From: a bacterium
GTDB taxonomy: Bacteria > Desulfobacterota > Anaeroferrophillalia > Anaeroferrophillales > Tharpellaceae
DNA length: 39,343 nt
Reading direction: 5' to 3'
Assembly: GCA_029932385.1 (NCBI GenBank)
Contig: JAOZQE010000006.1
Span: 1-39,343 of the forward strand
This document shows, one piece after another, positions 1 to 9,358 of this stretch (position 1 is its first letter; the number at the start of each line of letters is the position of its first letter). A program made the position numbers and the translations under genes. The notes under the pieces were generated by a model. It made no database searches. It saw only the letters and a list, made by a program, of their open reading frames with translations, and had not been told where the DNA came from.

Positions 1-91
1 CTTATATTGAAAATTGAATGACTGCCATAACGGTATTCCACTACACCTCCCCCATATATTCGTTAGATTGGGAATATAGCAGATAAATATG

Positions 92-113
92 ACCACCTCA
101 AAGCGGTGGTTTT
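92..113 (+). terminator. Candidate hairpin terminator, possibly bidirectional
   Basis: ACCACC (92-97) and GGTGGT (105-110) form a perfect 6-bp stem with a 7-nt loop. A short T tract (110-113) follows on the plus strand. It lies just beyond the stop codon of the minus-strand permease gene, so it could end that transcript or one entering from outside the window. The T tract is short and the minus-strand side has none, so the function is only probable. Confidence 0.4.
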
Positions 114-122
114 AACCTTTGG

Positions 123-908
123 TTAGAGACTAATAAAGTAATCCGCAACCATAAAAATACCGGTTATGAAAAGCGCCCAGTAAACAATTTTCTGGAAAAC
201 TTCTGCATTTACCCGATTGTGAATGATCTCTCCGACGAAAATTCCGACAAAAAGAAACGGGAGCATCCAGATTAGATACGTGACATCCGCACTCATTGAT
301 ACGTGACTAAAAATGACACCGGAGACATTATGAAAAAAGGCTTGAAAGGTTGCATCTGTCAAAAATAGAATCGTATTAAGAGTAAGCCATAAAAGGCTCA
401 AAGTTGCCCGAAACGCTCCCTTCTCTGGCAGTTTTTTTGTCGCATAGAAGACTATAAACGGCCCGCCGGTGGCAAATGCCCCATGAATCACCCCCCCTAA
501 GAAGAGCAACAGGTAGTATATCTGCGGCGGCGGATTAAGTCTCGCTTCTGCCTTAAAGTAGGCTTTGCTCAGCTGTAGAACGGCAGTTATAATGATGAAT
601 ATCCCTAAAATCAGTTTCAGCATTTCCGAAGGAAAGTTATTGAAAAAATAGATTCCTAGAGGCATTCCCGCCCCGGCGAGAATGACGATGACAAAAAACT
701 GCCGAAACTGGATCCGTTTAAATTTAGTGCTTACGATATAGAGAGAAAGTATCCACCCGATAATCGCCAACAAAACTTTTGCCTTATGAATGCCAAGCAG
801 ATAGGTGATAAACGGGAATGCGAGGATAGTACACCCGAACCCGGTAATCGCTTCAACCGCATGGGAAATAAAGATTATAAGACCTGTCAAAAGGAACGAG
901 ATATCCAT
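123..908 (-). CDS. TauE/SafE (TSUP) family membrane permease
   Basis: The 261-residue protein is almost entirely hydrophobic, with about eight predicted membrane segments. The N-terminal part reads FISHAVEAITGFGCTILAFP, and a second half-repeat carries LLFLGGVIHGAFATGGPFIV. These two glycine-rich half-repeats are typical of the TSUP family, whose members export sulfite, sulfoacetate or related anions and take up some organic anions. Length is normal for the family. It is the last gene of the minus-strand catabolic block, 70 nt after the GltS-like symporter gene, so it may export an anionic breakdown product. The substrate cannot be read from the sequence. The start is an ATG at 906-908. No frameshift or truncation is seen. 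Confidence 0.85.
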   Translation of the reverse strand: MDISFLLTGLIIFISHAVEAITGFGCTILAFPFITYLLGIHKAKVLLAIIGWILSLYIVSTKFKRIQFRQFFVIVILAGAGMPLGIYFFNNFPSEMLKLILGIFIIITAVLQLSKAYFKAEARLNPPPQIYYLLLFLGGVIHGAFATGGPFIVFYATKKLPEKGAFRATLSLLWLTLNTILFLTDATFQAFFHNVSGVIFSHVSMSADVTYLIWMLPFLFVGIFVGEIIHNRVNAEVFQKIVYWALFITGIFMVADYFISL

Positions 909-978
909 TATATTCCTATTCTAAAACTGTTCAATTTACTGCATTTACAGCCTAATCTACCCTGAAAAACAGCAAAAT

Positions 979-2400
979 TTACTTTGCGTTATCTGCCGGC
1001 AGACTCCTTTTGAAAAAAAACTTCTGCATGATAAACATCAACAGGAAAAACACCACACAGTGAGCAAAAATGATTTTAGCCAGGCCTATGGTTCCGAGCC
1101 AGGGTGCCGTCGGCATCATGGCATACATTATATATAGAGGCATCAACAGAGCAAGCTGAACCGATGTGGCTAATCCGGTTTCTACAGAAACTGTGGTTTT
1201 GAACTCAGGATCAGTGATTCGCAGCAGAATCAAGCTGTTGGACACGGTTCCGGTCAGCATACCAAAAGTTGAGAGAAACCTCTCTAAGCCGAACTTATCC
1301 AGACGCGTTGAAAACCACCACACGGTACTACTGGCAATCACGGCAATCAACACAACCGTAATCAGCATAGGCCCAATATACCTGGTTAAAGCGGCAAATT
1401 TGACCCCCAGAAGGCAGCAAACAATTACATAATCAACGCAGAGGCCGGTGAGCCGGTTGATGGTGCCACTGTCGATCTGATGGCCAGCGCCGCTCTTATT
1501 AATCAGCACTCGCGTCAGAATTCCGCCGAACAGACCCCAGATGTAGATCAGATTAAAGGTCAGCATACCGTATGCAGGCGGCAGAATAAAATACTTAAGG
1601 ACATAACAGATCCCCCAGCTGACGCCGTAAGCTAAGGCTCCTAGAGCAACGTGAAAGGAGAGGGAATCGAGATTGGCGCTGTGAGTTACCTGGTTCCCCA
1701 TCGATTCAGTTTTATCTTTAGCAATTATGCCGCGAAGAAAAGCTTTATCGAGACCATCACTACTGGTGTAAGCGGCAAGCCCCTTGCGAATGCCCCAGTT
1801 AGCAATCGGAACGCCGACAAATGCGGCTACGATATAACCCATCGCCGCGTATGTGACCCCCAGAGTAACCACATCCTGCATCCCGCATTTCTCCCATATT
1901 TGAGCATAGGTAGTTGCGGAGCCTGGACCCCCGGCAAAGCCGATACCGGCCAGAAAACCGGTCGCGGTTTCAAGAGATGCACCGGTTACCGCATTCCAAG
2001 CGGAGATCACCCCAAAACCAATAAGCAGCTGTAACATATAGACGGCGGCGTAAAGTAGCCCAATCCATAAGGTTCCCCGGAATATCTCCCTGCCCATGCC
2101 TTTACCGTCACCATTACCACCCTTGATCGCCGACAACCCGATTAGCGTAAAAGCGAGGCTGAAGAACAGGTTGGTCAGGTTGATAAAGGTACCAAATTCG
2201 ACCCTGACCCAACCGTCCGGACTGGGATAACCGATTACGCCGAGATTGATTAGCAGCATACCGACCAATCCTGCCAAAAGGCTTGAAGGAAACAAGAATT
2301 TCTGGAAAAACGTGACTTTACTTCGGACTACAACTCCAACGGGGATAAGGATTGAAGCCCAGATAAAGGCTATAATATATGGGGTTAAGAGTTTTTCCAT
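979..2400 (-). CDS. GltS-like sodium/carboxylate symporter
   Basis: This 473-residue inner-membrane protein has about ten to twelve hydrophobic segments. It contains the glycine-rich stretch ATGFLAGIGFAGGPGSATTY near residue 150 and a matching GMLTGTVSNSLILLRITDPE in the second half, the pattern of two inverted re-entrant repeats in the glutamate:Na+ symporter (GltS, ESS) family. It is longer than classical GltS (about 400 residues), and many family members at this length are uncharacterised. An AGGAGG-type ribosome-binding site lies directly upstream of the ATG (visible as CCTCC at 2410-2414). It is preceded by a stable hairpin after the ligase gene. In this operon it may import a dicarboxylate or amino-acid-like product of periplasmic hydrolysis; glutamate itself is only one possibility. 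Confidence 0.75.
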   Translation of the reverse strand: MEKLLTPYIIAFIWASILIPVGVVVRSKVTFFQKFLFPSSLLAGLVGMLLINLGVIGYPSPDGWVRVEFGTFINLTNLFFSLAFTLIGLSAIKGGNGDGKGMGREIFRGTLWIGLLYAAVYMLQLLIGFGVISAWNAVTGASLETATGFLAGIGFAGGPGSATTYAQIWEKCGMQDVVTLGVTYAAMGYIVAAFVGVPIANWGIRKGLAAYTSSDGLDKAFLRGIIAKDKTESMGNQVTHSANLDSLSFHVALGALAYGVSWGICYVLKYFILPPAYGMLTFNLIYIWGLFGGILTRVLINKSGAGHQIDSGTINRLTGLCVDYVIVCCLLGVKFAALTRYIGPMLITVVLIAVIASSTVWWFSTRLDKFGLERFLSTFGMLTGTVSNSLILLRITDPEFKTTVSVETGLATSVQLALLMPLYIMYAMMPTAPWLGTIGLAKIIFAHCVVFFLLMFIMQKFFFKRSLPADNAK

Positions 2401-2479
2401 TTGTTAAACCTCCTGGTGTTGGCAAAGAGACGATATCGTAATTTCTAGCAGATGGGCTAAGTACACAATATTGGATTTA

Positions 2480-2501
2480 GACCCCGGAGAATTCCGGGGT
2501 C
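2480..2501 (-). terminator. Strong intercistronic hairpin after the acyl-CoA ligase gene
   Basis: GACCCCGGA (2480-2488) and TCCGGGGTC (2493-2501) are exact reverse complements around a 4-nt loop, giving a GC-rich 9-bp stem 11 nt beyond the ligase stop codon. No T run follows on the minus strand. It may therefore cause partial termination or protect the mRNA 3' end rather than act as a full intrinsic terminator. Confidence 0.5.
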
Positions 2502-2512
2502 CATAACTGTGA

Positions 2513-4081
2513 TTATTCATCAGTGAGGCGATCATAACAACCGCTGGTCAGATCCTCTCTCTCCTGCAGAATAAGAGCTTTCCTGATCTTACCTGTGGGG
2601 GTCGTCGGAAAGCTCTCTTTGTACTCGACATAGCGCGGCACCTTAAAATCAGCAAGATTTTTAACGCAATGGGCAATGATTTCTGCGGGAGGAATTGTCT
2701 CGGAGCTTTCACCCAGGGCCGGAACGATATAGGCTTTAACCTCCTCTTTGCGATCCTGATCCGGAACCGGAACTACGGCAGCAGAGAGAATCTTGGGATG
2801 GCTCATCAGAACATTTTCCACTTCCACGGCGGCAATATTGTCTCCAGCTCGTTTGATCATCTCTTTAATGCGCCCGACGATGTAAAAATAGCCCTGTTCA
2901 TCTTCTCGAAAAAGGTCTCCGGTTCTGAACCATTCACCGGAAAAAGCTGCATCAGTTGCCTCAGGCTTATTGTAATAGCCTACAAACATGCCCGGCCCAC
3001 TAACCCACAGTTCACCGGTCTCCCCTTGCACCACTTCCTGGCCAGCTTCGTCAACGATCTTGACGGTACGAAAGGCGGTCGGCTTGCCGACAGAACCAGA
3101 ACCACTCATATGACCGTCTTCAAGCGGCATAACGATACCAGGCCCGATCTCAGTCATACCGTACCCCTCTCTGAGAGGTGTATTAAAACGCTCTTCAAAA
3201 GCTTTATGAATACCTTTAGGAATCGCACCACTGAAGAGTATTCTCAAGTTGTTTTCCTTATCTTCTGGGTATTCCGGCTGCTTAAAAATCCAGTAGGAGA
3301 GCAGGGCCCAGGATACGGTGATGCCATATTTACGAATAGTCGGCATAAATTTTGACGGACTGTAGCTTCGGGCCACTACCATCTTCATCCCTTTCATAAT
3401 GCACATAAGCAGTTCCCAGGGCGGATCCATATAGTAGAACGGCTCAACACAGAAAAACACATCCCTTTCGCTCATCTTCTGGGCCGCAACCCAAGCTAAG
3501 GTCTGCCAGTATTCGTGCGTCAGCAGACAGCCTTTGGGAAATCCGGTTGTGCCCGAAGTGTATTGAATACTTATCAAATCATCTTCACCAACCTCTACCC
3601 CACTAAACTCTGTCGCAGCGGTCAGGGCAAGACCTGGCAGATTCGGTCCGATGTCACCAGCTTCAACACCAACCGAAAACAGTATCTTAATGTCGGGTGT
3701 ATTATCCTTTACCTGTTTGAAAACCGGTGCGTATTCATCGGCTATAACGAGACCGACAGAGTCAGAATCATTGAGAGCATACTCTAAATCTTCGCCTTGG
3801 AGCCGAATATTTAAAGGCACCGCAACGGCTCCGATTTTAGCCAGAGCCAGCCAGACAAAAATAAATTCAGGGCCGTTGGCGAGCATCATCGCAAAGTGAT
3901 CACCTTTGCTTATACCCGCCTTCTGCAGAATGACAGCATATTGATTAACCGTATCGTTCAATTGTCTGTAGGTATAAGATTTATCCTCTGTAATAAAATA
4001 GAGCATCTCATTACTGGCGAAACGATCCACCGCTTTCTCAAGCAGGGTTGCAATATTCTTTTCTATTCCGTCAATACTCAT
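2513..4081 (-). CDS. Class I adenylate-forming acyl-CoA ligase (CaiC-like)
   Basis: The 522-residue protein shows the full ANL signature set: the P-loop YTSGTTGFPKG at residues 174-184, GYGMTE in the middle, GEWFRTGDLF with the conserved aspartate, and a C-terminal PTTPTGKIRKA carrying the catalytic lysine. Family enzymes adenylate a carboxylic acid and transfer it to CoA in the cytoplasm. Overall flavour is that of crotonobetaine/carnitine-CoA ligases and medium-chain fatty-acid ligases, but the substrate pocket cannot be assigned by eye. It lies 24 nt after the CocE/NonD hydrolase gene, suggesting that it activates the acid released by that hydrolase. The start is ATG with a weakly purine-rich upstream region. 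It is followed by a strong hairpin. Confidence 0.85.
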   Translation of the reverse strand: MSIDGIEKNIATLLEKAVDRFASNEMLYFITEDKSYTYRQLNDTVNQYAVILQKAGISKGDHFAMMLANGPEFIFVWLALAKIGAVAVPLNIRLQGEDLEYALNDSDSVGLVIADEYAPVFKQVKDNTPDIKILFSVGVEAGDIGPNLPGLALTAATEFSGVEVGEDDLISIQYTSGTTGFPKGCLLTHEYWQTLAWVAAQKMSERDVFFCVEPFYYMDPPWELLMCIMKGMKMVVARSYSPSKFMPTIRKYGITVSWALLSYWIFKQPEYPEDKENNLRILFSGAIPKGIHKAFEERFNTPLREGYGMTEIGPGIVMPLEDGHMSGSGSVGKPTAFRTVKIVDEAGQEVVQGETGELWVSGPGMFVGYYNKPEATDAAFSGEWFRTGDLFREDEQGYFYIVGRIKEMIKRAGDNIAAVEVENVLMSHPKILSAAVVPVPDQDRKEEVKAYIVPALGESSETIPPAEIIAHCVKNLADFKVPRYVEYKESFPTTPTGKIRKALILQEREDLTSGCYDRLTDE

Positions 4082-4105
4082 CTTTAGCTCCTTTATATTA
4101 AAATT

Positions 4106-6007
4106 CTATTTATTAGAAACCTGTTTAATAACGGGCAGATCGATAAATGAGGCGTAATCACTGTTTCTGAAGATCGTAACCGTCGGATCCCCTTCCAGGG
4201 GAATACGATCAAAATTGCCTTTGTCAGCACCGGCAATAGCGATACGAATGCGATGTCCTTTTTTAATCAAAACCGAGGTTGGAATCATCTCAAAAGCAAG
4301 TTCCGCTATCTCACCCGGCACTAAAGGCTGAGCATCTTTTTTTACAAAGGAGTGGTACGGGGTAGACTGTTTAATATAAGGGTTCTGCGACTCCTTTCGA
4401 TGGATAACACGCAGCCCACCTTCGGTAATCAACCGGCTTTTTCCGTCTTGATCAACATCTTCAAAGTACGCAATCAGAACCCCATCTTTATGATCGGAAG
4501 ATACATACAGGGTTACAACCGGATGTCCGGTGATCTGCATATCTGTACCTAGAGGCGAACTATCATAGGTCAACATTCTCTTATCCATGTCGCCGCGATT
4601 GTCGTAGTTCAGAACCGGGCCACCAGCACCGGTAGTCCAGCGGCTTTCAGGACCGGTAGTAACGTCAAAATCAACCTTATATTTATCGAAAGCACTATCA
4701 TTAACCGGCCTCTCTGAAGACAACTTAAAACCCTCCTGCAAAAACATACGTAAGCTCCGGGAGCCGGCAGGCGGCCAGACATCGGTCTCCTTATAAACCT
4801 CTTCACCAAGGTTGAAGTAAGTAATGGCTGACCACTTATCAACTCCATTATCCGCCCCCTTCAGATAGTGATCAAAGAAGTCACCGGCCATCTCCCACTG
4901 ATCATGTTCACTCGGTAAAGGAGCCAGAATTTTGTCACTTACTACATAAGGGCTGGCATGTGAACGCCCACCATGGTTAGATCCGAGAATCAGAATTTTC
5001 ATCGGATTACTATAATTGAGAAACTGAAGGATATTGGAGTCTGAAAGCCCACCATCGTACCAACTGCACATTTTAAGCATGGCAACATTGGATTTTTCGA
5101 TTCTATCTTTAAGTCTCACTGTTGAAATATCTAAAGTTGAGATGCCCGAATCACCCCACTCCTGATCAATAAATTCAATCGGAGTCCCTTCTTTAGCCAC
5201 ATCTGAGTTTTGGGCATGCTGCGCGATCGCTTTCGCCAACATCTTCCCATCAGTGTCGGCATCGACCGGTCGAATTGCCCGCCCCAGCATCTGCCACTGA
5301 TTATTATCGAGCATTTTCACATAAGCACCCCACTTGTTAATTACGGCAGCAGCCGAGAGTCCATAGGGTTTGGCATAGGTCTTAAAATGATCGAGATAAC
5401 CGCCACCCCAAGGGAAGATGGCCTTCACCGCCGGATGGTTTTGAGCCGCGAGGAGTTCCGCATTAGTACCGGGATATGATATGCCATAAGCCCCGATCTT
5501 CTGGTTACTCCAAGACTGTTTAATCACCCACTCGGCAACATCGTAATGATCCCGGGCCTCAGTCGGACCCCATTCGATAACGCGGGTCCCGTACGATGCC
5601 CCGGAGCCACGAACATCGACATCAATGATTGCATAACCATGGGAGAGGAGAACCATATCATTGGCATTTAAGAGCGGCAGATCCTGCCACTGCTCAGGAT
5701 TGGGAGCAAGCCCTGGGTTCTCGACTATGGCCTTGCGGGAAGAGCGATAGTAACGGGTTAAATGAAGCAGTGCCGGGATTTTATCACCAGATTTATAGCC
5801 ATCCGGCACTGTAATATCCGCAGCTAATTTAACTCCGTCACGCAAAGTGATGTATAATGATTTCGTCGTTCCCTGATTTTGGGCTCCGGCTGACAGTGGT
5901 AAAAACAGACAAACCAACAGAATGACCGCTAACGACAACGTTATTAATGTTCTGTGATTATAATTTATGCAGTTTCCTTGATTATGGTTGAACTTAATCT
6001 CTTTCAT
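4106..6007 (-). CDS. Exported CocE/NonD family alpha/beta hydrolase
   Basis: Members of this family (S15 X-Pro dipeptidyl-peptidase-like, cocaine esterase-like) hydrolyse esters or acyl-amides. Using the ATG at 6007 (a TTG codon one triplet earlier is less likely), the protein has 633 residues. Residues 18-42 form a signal peptide ending SAGAQ. The predicted catalytic triad is intact: Ser177 in GAYGISYPG, Asp318 in SWYDGG and His345 in SNHGGRSH. A C-terminal beta-sandwich domain of the PepX_C type follows (around residues 400-630, ending with VLIKKGHRIRIAIAGADKGN). The signal peptide puts it in the periplasm or outside the cell. It sits between the amidohydrolase-fold gene (22 nt apart) and the acyl-CoA ligase gene. 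The true substrate is unknown. Confidence 0.85.
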   Translation of the reverse strand: MKEIKFNHNQGNCINYNHRTLITLSLAVILLVCLFLPLSAGAQNQGTTKSLYITLRDGVKLAADITVPDGYKSGDKIPALLHLTRYYRSSRKAIVENPGLAPNPEQWQDLPLLNANDMVLLSHGYAIIDVDVRGSGASYGTRVIEWGPTEARDHYDVAEWVIKQSWSNQKIGAYGISYPGTNAELLAAQNHPAVKAIFPWGGGYLDHFKTYAKPYGLSAAAVINKWGAYVKMLDNNQWQMLGRAIRPVDADTDGKMLAKAIAQHAQNSDVAKEGTPIEFIDQEWGDSGISTLDISTVRLKDRIEKSNVAMLKMCSWYDGGLSDSNILQFLNYSNPMKILILGSNHGGRSHASPYVVSDKILAPLPSEHDQWEMAGDFFDHYLKGADNGVDKWSAITYFNLGEEVYKETDVWPPAGSRSLRMFLQEGFKLSSERPVNDSAFDKYKVDFDVTTGPESRWTTGAGGPVLNYDNRGDMDKRMLTYDSSPLGTDMQITGHPVVTLYVSSDHKDGVLIAYFEDVDQDGKSRLITEGGLRVIHRKESQNPYIKQSTPYHSFVKKDAQPLVPGEIAELAFEMIPTSVLIKKGHRIRIAIAGADKGNFDRIPLEGDPTVTIFRNSDYASFIDLPVIKQVSNK

Positions 6008-6032
6008 CAATAAATTCCCTTTGCTCCAAATA

Positions 6033-6983
6033 TCAACCTAAGTTAAATAGTTGCTGTGCATTATCATAAAGCCACTTCTCTTTGACTTTATCTTTTAACG
6101 GCAGGCCTTTAACTTCGTCGACAATCTGCGTCAGCGGCAACGCCAGCTCTCCAACCCCGGAACCGAATACGATCTGATCCTGCAACAGGGTGTTTGCAAA
6201 CTGTATCAGCATTTCAAAGCCTGATCCCGGCACCGAAAGATATTTAGGACGATGAGAAGAGGTATCGATATAGATATTGCGATGGCGGCGGGCGACACCC
6301 ACCAGCTCCGGCACCCAGGGCCAACCACCACAGGTTGCCACAATTTTCACCTTGGGAAAATCCCGGGCGACTTTATCCAAGTTCCGGGGATGGCCAACTT
6401 CCATAGGCAGTTCGGTATTGTAACTCATTGCCGTATAGCAGAAAACCGGCACATCAAGAGAGGTTGCCAGAGCGTAGCAAGGGTAATAGCGGGGGTCAGT
6501 GGCAGGAATACCCGACTTAAATGAATTAACATGCAGGGCGACAAAACCGGATGATTTAATTGCCTTTTCAACTTCATCAAGAGCCTTATTCGCATCGATA
6601 AAAGGGTTAAACACTGCCGTCCCTTTTTGCTTTTCCGGCACCCGGGCAATGCGCTCGTGAGTTTTATCGATCTCAACATCATCAAGCAAGCCCCACACAA
6701 TTCCAGCCTTATCGAGCTGAGCTTTATATTGTGAATCAGTTGGAGTAATTTTGTCGGCCAGCCCGACAAGATATGTTTTGAATTCGCCAGCGGACAGTTC
6801 AGCCCCCTTTTTTTCAAGATCCTCAAAACTACAGCCCAGAGCATTAGCCCATAGATCTCCGAAGATGTGTCGATAGTTGGCGAGCCCATCTCCTTCACCG
6901 TTCATAACAAAAAAGCTCATATTTTCCGCCAGCTCATCGGCAGTAAGCGGCGCATCAAGCCTTACATCAATTACTTTTTGCAT
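6033..6983 (-). CDS. Amidohydrolase-2 fold protein lacking all canonical metal ligands
   Basis: The 316-residue cytoplasmic protein has the layout of PF04909 TIM-barrel amidohydrolases: a DP..YPCYALATSLDVPV segment like the usual DP...lyeaa..lglPV, then KIVATCGGWPWVPEL, then DQIVFGSGVGELALP near the C-terminus. Each canonical ligand position is replaced. The N-terminal HxH is absent (IDVRLDAP, residues 5-12), the His after the PV strand is Tyr183, the His before GG is Thr217, and the final metal or proton-transfer Asp of the FGSD motif is Gly275. I checked Tyr183 and Gly275 in the nucleotide sequence. It is therefore probably not a classical metallo-hydrolase and may be a binding protein or a changed enzyme. 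The start is ATG with an AGGA upstream. Neighbours are the RND transporter and CocE/NonD genes. Confidence 0.75.
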   Translation of the reverse strand: MQKVIDVRLDAPLTADELAENMSFFVMNGEGDGLANYRHIFGDLWANALGCSFEDLEKKGAELSAGEFKTYLVGLADKITPTDSQYKAQLDKAGIVWGLLDDVEIDKTHERIARVPEKQKGTAVFNPFIDANKALDEVEKAIKSSGFVALHVNSFKSGIPATDPRYYPCYALATSLDVPVFCYTAMSYNTELPMEVGHPRNLDKVARDFPKVKIVATCGGWPWVPELVGVARRHRNIYIDTSSHRPKYLSVPGSGFEMLIQFANTLLQDQIVFGSGVGELALPLTQIVDEVKGLPLKDKVKEKWLYDNAQQLFNLG

Positions 6984-7035
6984 TGTGGTTGTCCTGTTTA
7001 TGTTTTATATGTTTATTGAAATTGTGTTACAATTT

Positions 7036-9357
7036 TTATTCAGACGAACTGCTTTTCGCAGGCGTCAGCCAGCGGGCCAAAGCTGGCAACAGGATAATCG
7101 CTCCAAGCATATTGACCAGGAACATAAAAGTTAACAGAATTCCCATATCTGCCTGGAACTTAAGTGGCGAAAAGACCCAGGTGGCAACTCCAATCGCCAG
7201 CGTCACCCCGGTAAACACCACAGCATTACCCGTATCCTCCAGGGTACGAAAATAGGCCTCATTAAGCTCTACTCCATCATCCATCAATTGAATAAAGCGA
7301 CTATAAATATAGATCCCGTAATCAACCCCGACCCCGACACCGAGGGCAACCACGGGCAAGGTGGAGACTTTCAGCCCGATCCCTAGCAGACTCATCACGG
7401 CATAGCCGAGCAGAGAAACCAGGCCTAACGGCGCAATTATACAGATCAGCGATTTCAGCGAGCGATAGGTGAGAAAGCAGAGAATGATGATCGCCATAAA
7501 GAGGTAGATCAAGATCGGAAACTGCGCTCCAGAGACAACTTCATTGGTTGCCGCCATAACCCCGACATTGCCACAGGCCAACTTAAATTGAAGATCGTCA
7601 AGTCCGTATTCTTCATTGTAACTTTTCACTTCCGCCACAATCCGGGCGATGGTTTCCGCCTTATGATCGGCGGTGTAAATCTTAACCGGCATAACACTGC
7701 AGTCCGGACTGAATAGGCCGCTGCTGGTTGACAACCCTTTAATAGACTGCACCAATACCAACTGATTTCGCGGTAGCACCTGCCATTTGGGATAACCCTC
7801 GTTCCAGCCACCGTTAACCGCCTTGGCAACCCGGGGTAGACTAACGACAGTCAAAACCCCCGGCACATTGCTCATATGCCAGGCGAACCGGTCAATTAAG
7901 TCCATCTTGTTATAGTCGATACAGGCATCCGGCACCGTTTCGACAATAACAGAGATAATATCAACACCGATATAAAAGTGGCTGGTAATCATCCGGCTGT
8001 CTTTATTGTAACGTGAATCAGGACGCAGCTCAGGAATCCCTCGGGCGATATCACCGATCCTAATTTCAGATCCCTTCCAGGCCCCAAAACAGACCAGCAT
8101 AACCGCAATCAGCAACACCACAGCAGCCGGTTTAAACTCCGTCACCTTGGCCACCGTTCGCCAGAGTCCCTGCATCTGCAGGGCCCGTTTCTGAGTTTTG
8201 ACCCGGTATTTAGCTTCATATGTAACATAGGAGAGTAGAAGCGGGAGCAAAAGCAGATTGGTAAAAATTATCACCGCCACACCGAGACTTGCGGTAATCG
8301 CCATCTCCTGAATCATCTGAATATCGATCAGCAAAATAGTAATAAAACCGATGGTATCACTCGCCAGAGCAATACAGCCGGGGATCAACAGACGGCGAAA
8401 GCTGGCCCGGGCGGCGGTTATATTGTCAGCACCATTAAAAACCTCGGCCCGACTACTGCTGACCATCTGCACACCATGACTGATACCGATGGCAAAGACG
8501 AGAAAGGGAACTAAAATTGACATCGGATCGATACCAAAACCCAGAAGCGGCAGCAGACCCAACTGCCAGATGACCGCCGTCAAAGAGCAGGTCAACAGAG
8601 TAACCGTCAGAATACAAGACTGAGTATACCAATAGACCAGAAAACCGGTAATCAGAAAAGCGATACCAAAAAAAAGAATCACCCGTTTTGCACCATCGGT
8701 CATATCGCCGATAAACTTTGCAAAACCGATTATATGGACACTGATCTCATCAGTTTCAAGATTACTTCTGATATTCTCAAGCTGCTTTGCAACCTCAAGA
8801 TAGTCCAAACGTTCACCCGTATCAGGGTTGATATCGAGCAGCTCGGCACTAATAATTGCGGCTGAAAAATCGACCGCGACCAGCTGACCGATAATGTTTG
8901 ATTTAAGGATATTCTTGCGCACCTGCTCAAGTCCCTCAGGAGTAGTCTGAAAATCTGCGGGGACAACCTTACCGCCCGCAAACCCAACTTCAGTAACCTC
9001 GGTAAAACGAACATTGGGAGTGAACAAAGATTTAACTTTTGTGCGATCGACACCGGAAAGATAAAAGACATCGTCGGTAGCTTTTTTGAGGGTGTCGAAA
9101 AAATCTGGTTTAAAAATACTGCCATTTTTAGACTTTAAGGCAATCAATATCTGATTTGCCCCGCCGAACTCCTTACCATGTTTGACAAAGGTCTGCATAT
9201 ATTCATGGTTTAAGGGAAGCAGTTTACTGAAACCGGCATCGATACGCAGCTTAGTTGCAGAATAACCCATAAATATTGTCAGCATTAAAAAAATGGTTAT
9301 AAATAGACGTCGATGTCCGAAGATAATATTTTCCAATCCGGGAATTAAATTTTTCAT
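7036..9357 (-). CDS. MMPL/RND family inner-membrane transporter
   Basis: The 773-residue protein has the two-fold RND layout of the MMPL/HpnN-like group: TM1 at about residues 14-32, a periplasmic loop to about 225, five membrane segments to about 395, TM7 near 412-430, a second periplasmic loop to about 615, and five further segments to the C-terminus. At about 770 residues it is typical of lipid or hydrophobic-compound exporters and shorter than AcrB-type pumps (about 1,030). The second half contains VVALGVGVGVDYGIYIYSRF, matching the conserved GxxxDYxxxxxxR of the family. Its start abuts the stop codon of the YCF48-like gene, so the two are likely translationally coupled. With DUF1302 and DUF1329 proteins it probably forms an envelope-spanning route for a hydrophobic molecule (inference from recurrent co-occurrence). 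Confidence 0.85.
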   Translation of the reverse strand: MKNLIPGLENIIFGHRRLFITIFLMLTIFMGYSATKLRIDAGFSKLLPLNHEYMQTFVKHGKEFGGANQILIALKSKNGSIFKPDFFDTLKKATDDVFYLSGVDRTKVKSLFTPNVRFTEVTEVGFAGGKVVPADFQTTPEGLEQVRKNILKSNIIGQLVAVDFSAAIISAELLDINPDTGERLDYLEVAKQLENIRSNLETDEISVHIIGFAKFIGDMTDGAKRVILFFGIAFLITGFLVYWYTQSCILTVTLLTCSLTAVIWQLGLLPLLGFGIDPMSILVPFLVFAIGISHGVQMVSSSRAEVFNGADNITAARASFRRLLIPGCIALASDTIGFITILLIDIQMIQEMAITASLGVAVIIFTNLLLLPLLLSYVTYEAKYRVKTQKRALQMQGLWRTVAKVTEFKPAAVVLLIAVMLVCFGAWKGSEIRIGDIARGIPELRPDSRYNKDSRMITSHFYIGVDIISVIVETVPDACIDYNKMDLIDRFAWHMSNVPGVLTVVSLPRVAKAVNGGWNEGYPKWQVLPRNQLVLVQSIKGLSTSSGLFSPDCSVMPVKIYTADHKAETIARIVAEVKSYNEEYGLDDLQFKLACGNVGVMAATNEVVSGAQFPILIYLFMAIIILCFLTYRSLKSLICIIAPLGLVSLLGYAVMSLLGIGLKVSTLPVVALGVGVGVDYGIYIYSRFIQLMDDGVELNEAYFRTLEDTGNAVVFTGVTLAIGVATWVFSPLKFQADMGILLTFMFLVNMLGAIILLPALARWLTPAKSSSSE

Positions 9358-9358
9358 A

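Noticed and set aside
1651-2034. 127-codon plus-strand open frame inside the GltS-like gene
   Set aside because: Shadow of the membrane-protein gene; composition and absence of a ribosome-binding site argue against it.
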